A model generated the notes under the pieces. The model had not been told where the DNA came from and ran no database searches. It saw only the letters and a list, made by a program, of their open reading frames with translations. Source: Enterovibrio norvegicus FF-33 (lineage in GTDB: Bacteria; Pseudomonadota; Gammaproteobacteria; Enterobacterales; Vibrionaceae). From it: DNA of 64,000 bases. The position numbers were made by a program, and so were the translations under genes. Location of the stretch: NCBI RefSeq assembly GCF_000286835.2, contig NZ_AJYD02000038.1, forward strand, positions 1,290,513-1,354,512. Direction: 5' to 3'. Below are positions 52,965 to 61,455 of the stretch, piece by piece (the first letter of the stretch is position 1; each line of letters starts with the position of its first letter).

Positions 52965-55900
52965 TTATACCATTTGGCTTTCGAGTGAATTTTCTTTGTC
53001 TAGTGGATACACGGAGGCCGCGAATTTAAAGGCCGCAGGGACAAAATAAAACGAAAGTAGCGTTGTGAGTAGAGTACCGCCTGCGATGGCAATTGCAAAG
53101 GGAGGCCAAAATCCACCGCCAGCTAAAATTAACGGTAAGAAGCCACCAATCGTGGTAATCGTGGTAGAAGTAATGTGGCGTCCACAACTGCTGACTGCTT
53201 CAACAATAGCATCTCTGTTTCCCGCTACCGCAGCAGGGCTGGCTTTGAGTTCAGCCAATATGACAATGGCGGCATTGATAGCAAGCCCCACCAAACCCAG
53301 TAAACCAATGATCACGGTAAAACCAAACGGGTAACCAAAAATCCAGACAGACAGTAAGCCCAGTCCGGCGGCTTGTGCACCGACTAAGAAGATGATCCCG
53401 CCCAACCTGAATGAGTTAAAAGACACCACCACAACCGCAATCAACAACGTAATGACTATGGTCAGGTTTGCCATTAGTTGGTTAACAGACTCATTTCGCT
53501 CAGCCGATTCTCCTCCAAACTCAATTCGATAACTCGGGGGCAACTGAATGTTGGCTTCGGCGAGTTTTTGGTTGAACGCATTGAGTGCGGTTTGAGGCAG
53601 CACGCCTGCAGTAAGGTAGCCTTCAATGACATTAACACGTTCACCGTCACGACGAGGAATGGCGCCTCGGCTTGGCTCTACATTCAAATCGGCGATGGCG
53701 GTAAGAGGAAGATCTATTGGTCCTTCATTGCCAGCTAGCGGCAATCTGATCCGGCTTAATTGGGAAAGGCTGGTGCGTGATTCGTCATCCACTCTGACTC
53801 TCACAGGAATTGATTCTGTTTCTTCAATCACGCTGCCTTGCACAATACCGGACATAGAGGCGTTAAGCAGCGTGGCAACCTCGCTGAGGGACATACCTGT
53901 CAGTTGGCTTGCTTCTTCATTCACATTGATGGTGATTTTTGGCACGCCGGGCTGCAAGGTTTCGCGAGTGTTGATCACATCAGGTGTTTGCGCCATCAGT
54001 AGACGTATTTCTTCGCCAATTTCACGCAATGTGTTGAGGTTTGGCCCGTATACACGAACTTCAAGTGGTGCATTAAACGGAGGGCCTTGTTCAAGCTTTC
54101 TAACCAAAATTTGGGCGTGAGGCAGGGCACGAGAGAGCTCACTTTGCAGCTGAGGGATCATTTCGTTTGCGGCACTAAAATTTTTGGCTTTTACCATGGC
54201 TTGAGCGAAATTTGGTGCGCCACGTTGTCTACCCATCATGTTGTAGTAGAACGATGGGTAGTTGCTACCTACCACCCAGCCAATACTCTCCACATCGTCA
54301 TTGTTTGCCATGATGCTGTCGATTTCTTGCGTGGTTTCCAAAGTGGCCGTCATGCTGGCTTGCGGCGCTAGGTAAACCTGAATTTCAAACATGTCTCGGT
54401 CTGAAGGTGGGAAGAATTGCTCGGTGAGCTGACCTGCTGCCCAAAATCCTGTCATGGGCACGATGAACACTAAAGGAATAGTGATCAGTGGGAAACGAAT
54501 AGCGCTATGTATAGACGTTCTAAACAGTGCGCTTAGCCTAGGAAGTGTAATGCCAGCGTGATACCAACGCGTGCTGGATTCGCCTGCAGGCAACCATCTT
54601 GCAGCAAAGGCAGACACGAGCAGTTGGGATACCAGGTAAGAGCCAATCAAAGAGAAACTCACGGTGATGGCGATAGCGCCAACAAATTCACCAGCCGGCC
54701 CTGGCATTAGGAAGATCGGAGCGAAAGCCAAAATGGTGGTGAGGGTCGATCCCAGAAGAGGTAACCAAAGGTGGCGAATCGCGCGCATGGCGGATTCTAG
54801 TCGTTTCACGCCTTGCTGGCGGTAGTGCTGAATGGTATCGACCATTACGATGGCATTATCCACCATAATACCTAGCGATACGATCAAGCCCGTGACGGAC
54901 ATTTGGTTTATCGGTAGGCCAGTGAAACTCATCAGCGCGAGCGTAAATGCTGAAGCAATGGGAAGCGATAGTGCAACCAACAATGCGGAACGAAAACCCA
55001 AAGTAATAAACAGAACAATGAGCACTAGCCCAAAACCAAGGAGCAGGCTTTCGACTAAATCAGACAAGCGAGTTTCGGTATAACGTGCCTGCTTGAAAAT
55101 AGGTTCAAGCGAAATATTGGCGGGTAGTTCAGTGCGAAAAGCGTCTAGCATGGTCTCTGCTGATGCTGTCCAACGGTCTACACGAATATCACTTTGCATG
55201 CGTGCTGATACAAGTACCGCGGGTTTCCCATCCATAATCGCTATTTGGGCAGGCGGAGATGCAGCGGCTCTTTCTATCGTGGCAATATCTTGAAGCCTAA
55301 CCAGAAAACCATTGCTATCTATGGCAACGGGAACGCGTTTGACGCGGTCTATAGAATTGAGCGCTCCTGCGACTTCGAGCTGAAAACGTGCGTCTTTACT
55401 GTGAAGTTCACCAGCAGCATTTTTTGCGTCTGCACCAGAAATTGCGTTGGATAGCGACAGGGCGGATTGACCTAATGCGCTTGACGCGGCGACATCCAAT
55501 GTGACCAAAATTTCCTCATCGGGCAGGCCATGGATATCGACAAAGTCCGTATCAGAAAGGTTTCGCCATCGCTTGGCGAGCTCACTGGCATAGCGACCCA
55601 TGATCAAGGCGTCAGGTTCACTGCCACCTTGCCATTGGAGCGCGACGATGTAGGTAAAGGCGTTGGAATGGTCATTGTCAAAATTAGGTGCCAAGGCACC
55701 TTGAGGAAGCTGTGGCGTTGCATCGCCTAACTTATCGCGAATCTTCGACCAAACCGGTTCAGCGTTGATTATTTCATCATTTAGCTCAACGGTGATCACT
55801 GAAATACCGGGTTTAGATTGTGATTCGATGAGGTTAATGTCATCTAAACCTCGAAGAGAGCGTTCGATCTCTTCGGTGACGAGGGCTTCAACCCGCTCTG

Positions 55901-56057
55901 CACTTGCGCCGGGGTAAACGGTGGTGATTGTCGCCCATCGGTTGACCAAGGCCGGATCTTCAGCTCGGGGTAATGTCGACAGTGCCGATAGCCCTGAGAC
56001 CAAAACTAGCACAGTAAACAACACCAATAGTCGTGTATTTTTGAGCAGCTTTTCCAT
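52965..56057 (-). CDS. RND efflux permease
   Basis: A 1030-residue inner-membrane pump with twelve predicted segments and two large periplasmic loops. It starts MEKLLKNTRLLVLFTVLVLVSGLSALSTLPRAEDPAL, as in the AcrB/MdtF-like and hydrophobe exporters. Segment 4 retains LGIMVDNAIVMVDTI, with the proton-relay aspartate pair, and the second half has LVGLAINAAIVILAELKAS. PRAEDPAL and the loop AFTYIVALQW resemble the smaller RND group encoded with a single adaptor. The pump exports drugs or lipids through a periplasmic adaptor and outer-membrane channel; no TolC gene is here. The adaptor gene lies just upstream with a 5-bp gap. Confidence 0.93.
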   Translation of the reverse strand: MEKLLKNTRLLVLFTVLVLVSGLSALSTLPRAEDPALVNRWATITTVYPGASAERVEALVTEEIERSLRGLDDINLIESQSKPGISVITVELNDEIINAEPVWSKIRDKLGDATPQLPQGALAPNFDNDHSNAFTYIVALQWQGGSEPDALIMGRYASELAKRWRNLSDTDFVDIHGLPDEEILVTLDVAASSALGQSALSLSNAISGADAKNAAGELHSKDARFQLEVAGALNSIDRVKRVPVAIDSNGFLVRLQDIATIERAAASPPAQIAIMDGKPAVLVSARMQSDIRVDRWTASAETMLDAFRTELPANISLEPIFKQARYTETRLSDLVESLLLGFGLVLIVLFITLGFRSALLVALSLPIASAFTLALMSFTGLPINQMSVTGLIVSLGIMVDNAIVMVDTIQHYRQQGVKRLESAMRAIRHLWLPLLGSTLTTILAFAPIFLMPGPAGEFVGAIAITVSFSLIGSYLVSQLLVSAFAARWLPAGESSTRWYHAGITLPRLSALFRTSIHSAIRFPLITIPLVFIVPMTGFWAAGQLTEQFFPPSDRDMFEIQVYLAPQASMTATLETTQEIDSIMANNDDVESIGWVVGSNYPSFYYNMMGRQRGAPNFAQAMVKAKNFSAANEMIPQLQSELSRALPHAQILVRKLEQGPPFNAPLEVRVYGPNLNTLREIGEEIRLLMAQTPDVINTRETLQPGVPKITINVNEEASQLTGMSLSEVATLLNASMSGIVQGSVIEETESIPVRVRVDDESRTSLSQLSRIRLPLAGNEGPIDLPLTAIADLNVEPSRGAIPRRDGERVNVIEGYLTAGVLPQTALNAFNQKLAEANIQLPPSYRIEFGGESAERNESVNQLMANLTIVITLLIAVVVVSFNSFRLGGIIFLVGAQAAGLGLLSVWIFGYPFGFTVIIGLLGLVGLAINAAIVILAELKASPAAVAGNRDAIVEAVSSCGRHITSTTITTIGGFLPLILAGGGFWPPFAIAIAGGTLLTTLLSFYFVPAAFKFAASVYPLDKENSLESQMV

Positions 56058-56062
56058 GATGC

Positions 56063-57154
56063 TTACTCCGTCAATACTTGGACTTGTTGGCCAGCAATGA
56101 CGCGGTGTAATCCTTCGATTACGACGAGTTCACCGTCGTCAATTGCCCCCGAAACGTACGCATTTTTGTCGTCAGCATGAAGCACCTGCACAGAGCGGCG
56201 TGCTATCTCATGACTGCCACTCTCGTTCGGAACCGCAGCGTACACATTCCACATGCCGCGAAGTCCATCTGTAACGCCTGCGAGCGGCATCCAAAACCCT
56301 TCATCAGGAGAAAGGTAATTGTATTGTAGGTAAGCCAGTTCGCCGTTTATGGCTGACGTTTCTTCAGGCAACAGAAAGCGCAATGTGATGGTACGCGATC
56401 GCATATCAATGTCTGCGCCAGGGTTAAGTAACTTGGCAGGATATTGCTGACTACCCACGCGAATAGTTGGATCTGTCATCTGATTGATATCGGCCAACGC
56501 TTTAACGGGGATGCCGATTTGTGCTTCTTTTTGTGAATCCGCCAACAAGGTTAATGTGGGTGCACCCATGCTGACTACATCACCATTGGACACGAATCGA
56601 TGGCTGATTTTTCCGCTGTAGGGCGCGTAGATAGTCGATTTGTCTTTGCGTAACGCACTGGATGCAAGTGATGCATCAAGCTGACGAATATTGGCCAATA
56701 GGGCGTCACGTTGGCTGGTCAGGGAATCGATTTCTGAATCTGCGCTGAAGCCTTTTTTCTTAAGTTGACGTTGGCGTTGCAGATTGTTTTTGATCAGGTC
56801 GAGTTGTGCGTCCAGTTGTTCAAGCTGCGCAGAAAGTTGCTGAGATTCTGTATCAAGTAACAGGGTATCGAGCACAATGAGTGGATCGCCTGCTTGGACC
56901 GTGTCACCCACATCGACCATGAGCGCATTCACTTTTCCGCCGAGTTCAAAACCGAGATTGGCGCTTTGCCCAGCTTGAACGGTTCCCACGAATTCTCGGT
57001 TAATGGTGTATCCGGGAGTCATTGCCACTGAAAGCGTCGTCACTGATGGAACGCTCTCTGGCGGCGTTTCTTCCTGAGCTTGTGTTTCTTTATTGCACGC
57101 CGTCAGTAGCGACAGGGATGCAACAAGAACAATCGTCGACGCATATCTAGGCAT
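56063..57154 (-). CDS. RND efflux periplasmic adaptor lipoprotein
   Basis: A 363-residue membrane fusion protein. The lipobox LLTAC near residue 20 makes Cys20 the lipidated N-terminus. The central region holds an alpha-hairpin (QQLSAQLEQLDAQLDLIKNNLQRQRQL) between lipoyl-like halves (VGDTVQAGDPLIVLD and YSGKISHRFVSNGDVVSMGAP), then a beta-barrel and a C-terminal membrane-proximal domain. It links the RND pump to the outer-membrane channel. The gene is divergent from the TetR gene, with two strong operators between. Confidence 0.93.
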   Translation of the reverse strand: MPRYASTIVLVASLSLLTACNKETQAQEETPPESVPSVTTLSVAMTPGYTINREFVGTVQAGQSANLGFELGGKVNALMVDVGDTVQAGDPLIVLDTLLLDTESQQLSAQLEQLDAQLDLIKNNLQRQRQLKKKGFSADSEIDSLTSQRDALLANIRQLDASLASSALRKDKSTIYAPYSGKISHRFVSNGDVVSMGAPTLTLLADSQKEAQIGIPVKALADINQMTDPTIRVGSQQYPAKLLNPGADIDMRSRTITLRFLLPEETSAINGELAYLQYNYLSPDEGFWMPLAGVTDGLRGMWNVYAAVPNESGSHEIARRSVQVLHADDKNAYVSGAIDDGELVVIEGLHRVIAGQQVQVLTE

Positions 57155-57185
57155 GGCAAAATACTCATAATCCGTTTAGTATTTA

Positions 57186-57202
57186 GACTAGACTGTCTAG
57201 TC
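57186..57202. promoter_or_regulatory. TetR-type operator (17-bp palindrome)
   Basis: GACTAGACTGTCTAGTC, a perfect palindrome about a central T, lies 32 bp upstream of the adaptor gene start. The core CTAGACTGTCTAG recurs in the second operator 43 bp away. Probable binding site of the adjacent TetR repressor, blocking efflux operon transcription. Confidence 0.8.
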
Positions 57203-57214
57203 CATATTGATCAA

Positions 57215-57259
57215 AAATAAAGCAATCAAACTGGACTGTCTAGTTTGATTGCTTTATTT
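57215..57259. promoter_or_regulatory. 45-bp inverted repeat containing a second TetR-type operator
   Basis: Two perfect 18-base arms (AAATAAAGCAATCAAACT and its complement) flank the core GGACTGTCT, which itself nearly repeats the first operator. It ends 30 bp before the tetR ATG and could act as a second operator and as a hairpin in the tetR leader. Confidence 0.8.
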
Positions 57260-57289
57260 ATCTCCTGTCGTTTCATTTAAGGAACATTA

Positions 57290-57916
57290 ATGACAACGCA
57301 TCTTAATCAGCGAAAAGAGCAAAAGAGAAAGCAAATCTTAAAAGCGGCAATCGAGCTCTTTTCAAAGCAGGGCTATGGCATTTCAATGGATGCGATTGCA
57401 GAGCATGCGAAAGTCAGTAAGCAAACGGTCTACGCGCACTTTTCCAGTAAAGATCACCTGTTTGAAACCTGTATTATCGACAAGTGCATGACGTCTGGGC
57501 TGAATTGGGATCTGAAAAGTGATAAACGTCCTGCCCATGAAGTGTTATGCGAATATGGTTGGCTTTTTCAGAGCATGCTATTGGGTGAAGAGGCGAGGCA
57601 TACATTCCAGAACACTATCCGTCAGTCTGATACACACCCTGAGATTGCCAAAATTTTCCTTGAGCAGGGGCCGAAACGTAATATCGCGTTGCTCAGTGAT
57701 TATTTAGCCACGTTGGTGAAAAACGGTGACTTGCCTTGTTGCGAAGACACAGAAGCCGCGTCGATGCAGCTTTTGCTGATGCTGCATGGCCGTCCCGTTT
57801 ACTGGGGCTTTTTTGGTTTTGACGCAGGTGAAGATGAAACAACGCGTCGCAGTTACATCAATAAGTGTGTGGAGGTGTTCCTCCGTGGATATGGGTATCC
57901 CTCCCATCTGCTTTGA
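57290..57916 (+). CDS. TetR-family repressor of the RND pump
   Basis: A 208-residue regulator with the TetR helix-turn-helix at ~15-60 (ILKAAIELFSKQGYGISMDAIAEHAKVSKQTVYAHFSSKDHLFE) and a helical ligand domain. It is divergent from the efflux genes, with two palindromic operators between, so it very probably represses them and itself; an efflux substrate would be the inducer. AAGGAACATTA precedes the ATG. Convergent with dgt. Confidence 0.92.
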   Translation: MTTHLNQRKEQKRKQILKAAIELFSKQGYGISMDAIAEHAKVSKQTVYAHFSSKDHLFETCIIDKCMTSGLNWDLKSDKRPAHEVLCEYGWLFQSMLLGEEARHTFQNTIRQSDTHPEIAKIFLEQGPKRNIALLSDYLATLVKNGDLPCCEDTEAASMQLLLMLHGRPVYWGFFGFDAGEDETTRRSYINKCVEVFLRGYGYPSHLL

Positions 57917-57976
57917 GGATCAAACCACCAAATCGTAATGGTGATTTGAACAGGAGCAGCTAATTATCAATCGCTT

Positions 57977-59437
57977 TTATCCGCTTACCATCAAAGACTT
58001 GTATTCGTCGAACGCAAACTGATCGGTCATTCCACTGATGTAATCTTGCAGTAGTCGACAGCGTAGATAGAATTCCCACAGCGCTGTGCTCTCAGCCGTC
58101 ATCTCTTCTTTCAATGCCAAACTGTATGCTGCAACATGTTTACCAGAAAGCTTATTAAACAATCTGCGTTCTACCGGAAAATAGCGTCCATCACCGTCGA
58201 CAATTTTCTTAAAATCGTCTAATGGCAAGTCTAGCAACGGACGATATTGATCGAGCAAGCCGCCAATAATTTTATAACCCTGTAGCTCTAGTGTTTCCAC
58301 TTCAGGGGCATTAAATACGTGATTGATCGCGACCTGCTTGAAGGTTTGCGTGATGGCATGAAATTGGCTGTTGTCTTCAATCAAAGCACGGTTAAATTCT
58401 CCTGTGAAAACAGTGCCAATGTGGTCGGTAAATTGCTTTGCGGCATGATTCACTAAAGGGTGAACCATCACAACGCGCAGTTTGATGAAGAACTTATGAG
58501 TTTTGCTGATTTCGTCCACTTGAGCGTCGTTGTATACCCAATCTAAAAGCTCGTCGAAGGTTTGGTTTTTTTTGATCGGGCGATTCTGTGGTTCGAGCGT
58601 TTGATAGGTGCTTTTAAGGTGTCCGGTTAACGCTTCGAGCGACAGAATGCGTTTTTCTACCGCATCTTCTAAGTCAGCCATGCAGTAAGAAATGTCATCG
58701 GCGGCTTCCATGATGTAGCTAAGCGGATGACGACAGTATTTTTCCATCTCGAGTTCGCGCATCATGTCTTCTACGTAGCGCGATTCCGTCGCGTAGTAAC
58801 CGACCTTCTTGGTGAGATAGCTTTTGCACGCTGGCACGTCTTGTTTTGTTTCCGTCGCTGGGCGCGTGTATTTCAACACGGCGGCGGCTTGGCTGTAAGT
58901 TAGGTTAAAACGGTGAAGGGAGTGAACCAACCTAATCGCTTGCGCATTGCCGTCGAAATGGCAAAGCTCATGGATAATGGGTTCAATCAATGCGATGGGC
59001 AGCTTCGTCATTAAGCCCGACATGGGTTTAAGCTCGGTCAAGTTTTGAGTAAACCAGCGGTTAATGGCATCTTCGCCGCAGTGCCCAAACGGTGGGTTTC
59101 CCATGTCATGCATCAAGCAGGCAATTTCCACCAAGGATTCAATTGCTCGTTCAAGGTCTGATAAACCATATTGCTGTTTTTGGCTTTCATCCAGTTGGTC
59201 GTAGATGGTATGCACGATAAAGCGGCCAACCTGCTGGACTTCCATGGAATGCGTCAGACGGCTTCGTACCGCGGAATTACGCTCGAGTGGGAATACTTGT
59301 GTTTTTTGCTGTAATCGTCGAATGGGTGCAGAGTTAATGATGCGTCCACGATCGCTTTCAAACGCCCTTTGTAGGTTACTCCCATAGGGCTGGGGGCGAG
59401 CGAAGCTGATTTTCTTGCTGAAATCAATCGTAGACAT
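57977..59437 (-). CDS. dgt: dGTP triphosphohydrolase Dgt
   Basis: A 486-residue HD-domain enzyme aligning with E. coli Dgt. The first landmark ESDRGRIINSAPIRRLQQKTQVFPLERN is the substrate-binding N-terminus; the HD metal site is in RLTHSMEVQQVGR and CLMHDMGNPPFGHCG, with further metal or base residues in DISYCMADLEDAVEKR. The C-terminus RCRLLQDYISGMTDQFA is conserved. It hydrolyses dGTP to deoxyguanosine and triphosphate, limiting dNTP pools and some phages. AAGGAAGCCTAA precedes the ATG. Confidence 0.95.
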   Translation of the reverse strand: MSTIDFSKKISFARPQPYGSNLQRAFESDRGRIINSAPIRRLQQKTQVFPLERNSAVRSRLTHSMEVQQVGRFIVHTIYDQLDESQKQQYGLSDLERAIESLVEIACLMHDMGNPPFGHCGEDAINRWFTQNLTELKPMSGLMTKLPIALIEPIIHELCHFDGNAQAIRLVHSLHRFNLTYSQAAAVLKYTRPATETKQDVPACKSYLTKKVGYYATESRYVEDMMRELEMEKYCRHPLSYIMEAADDISYCMADLEDAVEKRILSLEALTGHLKSTYQTLEPQNRPIKKNQTFDELLDWVYNDAQVDEISKTHKFFIKLRVVMVHPLVNHAAKQFTDHIGTVFTGEFNRALIEDNSQFHAITQTFKQVAINHVFNAPEVETLELQGYKIIGGLLDQYRPLLDLPLDDFKKIVDGDGRYFPVERRLFNKLSGKHVAAYSLALKEEMTAESTALWEFYLRCRLLQDYISGMTDQFAFDEYKSLMVSG

Positions 59438-59585
59438 TTAGGCTTCCTTGGCACTAAGCAACGTTATTTCATCACCTTAGCGCTGGAAGATAATAATGTA
59501 CATAGTGACGGTAACAGAGTGGAGGTTCGAGACTCTGTTGGCGACCACAATGGTTTCGTGTAGACAGACTGTTGATGACTTATGG

Positions 59586-59684
59586 CTAGAAAATTCGTGA
59601 AATAACCGCGATACCGGCAACAAGTCCAAAGGTAAAAATGGTTAGGCCTAACACATACTGGTGCTTTCGATTTGGTACTGACAT
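59586..59684 (-). CDS. Single-span small membrane protein (32 aa)
   Basis: The minus-strand frame from ATG 59684 encodes MSVPNRKHQYVLGLTIFT followed by FGLVAGIAVISRIF, with a basic N-terminus and one transmembrane helix (residues ~10-29). AGGGAATTTCAGC upstream of the ATG is a fair ribosome site. The overlapping 96-codon frame at 59464-59754 runs in another frame with implausible composition, so I prefer this short one. The orientation and size resemble other 30-residue inner-membrane peptides of gammaproteobacteria, but I cannot name it. Confidence 0.65.
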   Translation of the reverse strand: MSVPNRKHQYVLGLTIFTFGLVAGIAVISRIF

Positions 59685-59905
59685 GCTGAAATTCCCTGTG
59701 ATTCAAGTCGAGCATTGTGTCACTTGAAATATGATATACGGAATAGCACAGCAATTTGGATGCCAGATTTATAGCATCAATAAATCAATGAGTTATGCCC
59801 GCGAGGATTGGAGGCTGATTTTTGCGTGGTAAATTCCACCACAAATTGGCAAGTTCTGTAAATTGTCTATAAAAGCAAAGCAAAACCCAAAAAGAGAGAA
59901 GAGTG

Positions 59906-60304
59906 ATGAGTATGATTTCTGGGGTGCACCATGTGGCGCTGATTGTTAGTGACATTATGCGTTCAAAGTATTTCTACGTTGATGTGCTCGGTTTTAGGTT
60001 GGAAGCAGAAAACTATCGCGCCGAAAGAGATTCTTGGAAGGTGGATGTCGCATTGCCCGATGGTCGGCAGTTAGAACTGTTTTCGTTTCCACAAAGCCCA
60101 GAGAGACCGTCATACCCAGAAGCGCAAGGTCTTCGCCATTTGGCGTTTCAGTGCGAAGACATTGACCTGGTCATTCAGCACCTCCAGCAAAACAAGATCG
60201 AATGCGAGCCGATCCGCATTGACCCATATACGCAAGCGCGTTTCACGTTTTTTAGCGATCCAGATGGCTTGCCATTGGAACTCTATGAGTTATCAATTCG
60301 ATGA
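59906..60304 (+). CDS. YaeR-type VOC metalloprotein (SMU1112c/YaeR family, glyoxalase fold)
   Basis: 132 residues from the ATG at 59906, with AGAGAGAAGAG upstream (a GTG one codon earlier opens the frame). The VOC pattern is VHHVALIVSDIMRSKYFYVDVLGFRLEAENYR, RDSWKVDVALPDGRQLELFSFP, GLRHLAFQCEDID and RFTFFSDPDGLPLELYEL, almost line-for-line with E. coli YaeR. Metal ligands are His8, Glu/His of the later strands (GLRHLAF, LELYE). Called glyoxalase I-like or GloA2 but its substrate is unproven. Confidence 0.92.
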   Translation: MSMISGVHHVALIVSDIMRSKYFYVDVLGFRLEAENYRAERDSWKVDVALPDGRQLELFSFPQSPERPSYPEAQGLRHLAFQCEDIDLVIQHLQQNKIECEPIRIDPYTQARFTFFSDPDGLPLELYELSIR

Positions 60305-60358
60305 ATTCTGGTCTTGTCTCGAATTTGGGGCGGAAATGTAAAACCTCGCACTGATAAT

Positions 60359-60721
60359 ATGCCATTGGTTAATATGCAACTGATGGATTTACGGATGAAG
60401 GAAGTACGCCGCTGGCGACGATTTAGGTGTAACCCACGTGTGAAAGGGCAGCTGCTATGGGCGCATAAGTTCTTGCCGCGCGTGAGTATAGTGATAACCG
60501 ATATTTCTGAAAAGGGCATCGGGTTTGTATCTGAATGGAAACTCGAAGAAGGCCCCTGTGAGTTACGGGTAAATTCTATGCCGACCTTTTTCGTTGTCAT
60601 CAAACACAAAGGGGCGATCACTCGTCAAGGGCGTAAAGTGTATCGCTATGGTATCTCGTTGCGCCGAAAGCTTCATTCTGTTCAGCTGGCACAATTTCGT
60701 GAATCGCGGAAAGCGGCGTGA
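60359..60721 (+). CDS. PilZ-domain-like protein
   Basis: The product has RRWRRFRCNPRVKGQLLWAH at residues ~15-34 (from the ATG at 60359) and ITDISEKGIGFVSEW about 20 residues on, the two motif elements (RxxxR and D/NxSxxG) of PilZ cyclic-di-GMP receptors, followed by beta strands up to VYRYGISLRRKL. The start is uncertain: TTG at 60314 and ATGs at 60359, 60374 and 60395 are all in frame and none has a good ribosome site. It is downstream of the YaeR gene by ~55 bp and could share its transcript. A role in c-di-GMP response is inference and ties in with the cyclase at 6007. Confidence 0.7.
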   Translation: MPLVNMQLMDLRMKEVRRWRRFRCNPRVKGQLLWAHKFLPRVSIVITDISEKGIGFVSEWKLEEGPCELRVNSMPTFFVVIKHKGAITRQGRKVYRYGISLRRKLHSVQLAQFRESRKAA

Positions 60722-60777
60722 TGTTAGCCTTGGGTTATCTGCTTTGCTCTCACCTGACGATCTATCCATTTACTCAC

Positions 60778-61347
60778 TTAGCGATAGACTTTTCCGCCGA
60801 CTCGCACGGTTTCGGGGACGGTTTTAATTTTTGTTCCTCTCAAATACAGATTTCCACCCACGCGTAAATCGGGCGGCAGTGCGGTGATGCCCGTATTGGC
60901 GAGATAAAGATTCCCCTCAACATTGAGCTTTCGTGGTAACGCTTTAATAGGCGTATCAACCAAGCTCAAATCGCCTTTGACGTTCAAACCTCTGGGCAGC
61001 GACGTGACCTTTGTGCCAGTCAAATTCATGTATCCACCCACATCGACTTTTGGCACGCGTGTGAGTTTGGAATGTGATGCGTTCAAGTAACCCGCAACCT
61101 TCAGTTCCTTGGGCAAACGGGTAATATCGCTACCTTGGATATCGAGAAAACCTTTAACATCCAAAGGATCGGGCAGTTCTGTGATTTTGGCGTTCTTCAC
61201 TCTTACATTGCCATATCCATCAATATAGCCATGAAGTTTAATGGTATCGACGAACTGTGTGCCTTTCTTGTTAAATGCCAAAGCAGTGCTTGGGCTAAGC
61301 ATGATCAGAATGGTGAGAAAGACGTTTATCGCGAGTTTCAACGGCAC
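60778..61347 (-). CDS. Exported leucine-rich-repeat-like protein with seven ~20-residue repeats
   Basis: 189 residues with a signal peptide (INVFLTILIMLSPSTALA). After residue ~45 the sequence is a solenoid of seven units, for example ITRLPKELKVAGYLNASHSK, VTSLPRGLNVKGDLSLVDTP, IKALPRKLNVEGNLYLANTG and ITALPPDLRVGGNLYLRGTK, each x-LP-x2-L-x-V-x-G-x-L-x-L-x2-T. This matches the short LRR type found in some phage, Shigella and Yersinia effector proteins but without effector domains. The start is GTG at 61347 or, with better Shine-Dalgarno spacing, TTG at 61341 (MKLAINVF). Function unknown; probably periplasmic protein binding. Confidence 0.75.
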   Translation of the reverse strand: MPLKLAINVFLTILIMLSPSTALAFNKKGTQFVDTIKLHGYIDGYGNVRVKNAKITELPDPLDVKGFLDIQGSDITRLPKELKVAGYLNASHSKLTRVPKVDVGGYMNLTGTKVTSLPRGLNVKGDLSLVDTPIKALPRKLNVEGNLYLANTGITALPPDLRVGGNLYLRGTKIKTVPETVRVGGKVYR

Positions 61348-61455
61348 GTATCCTAAAATGTTCTAGCGATTATTGATGGTATTCTATTCCTATAGTGCTG
61401 AACATATATAAAAAACGCTAATTGTCCCAAGAGTTGCTAAATAAAAAAGTTGGAT

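Noticed and set aside
59464..59754. 96-codon minus-strand frame upstream of dgt
   Set aside because: Composition is implausible and it overlaps, in another frame, the better supported 32-residue membrane protein gene.
60283..60621. 112-codon minus-strand frame opposite the PilZ-like gene
   Set aside because: No family pattern and it opposes a frame with recognisable PilZ motifs.
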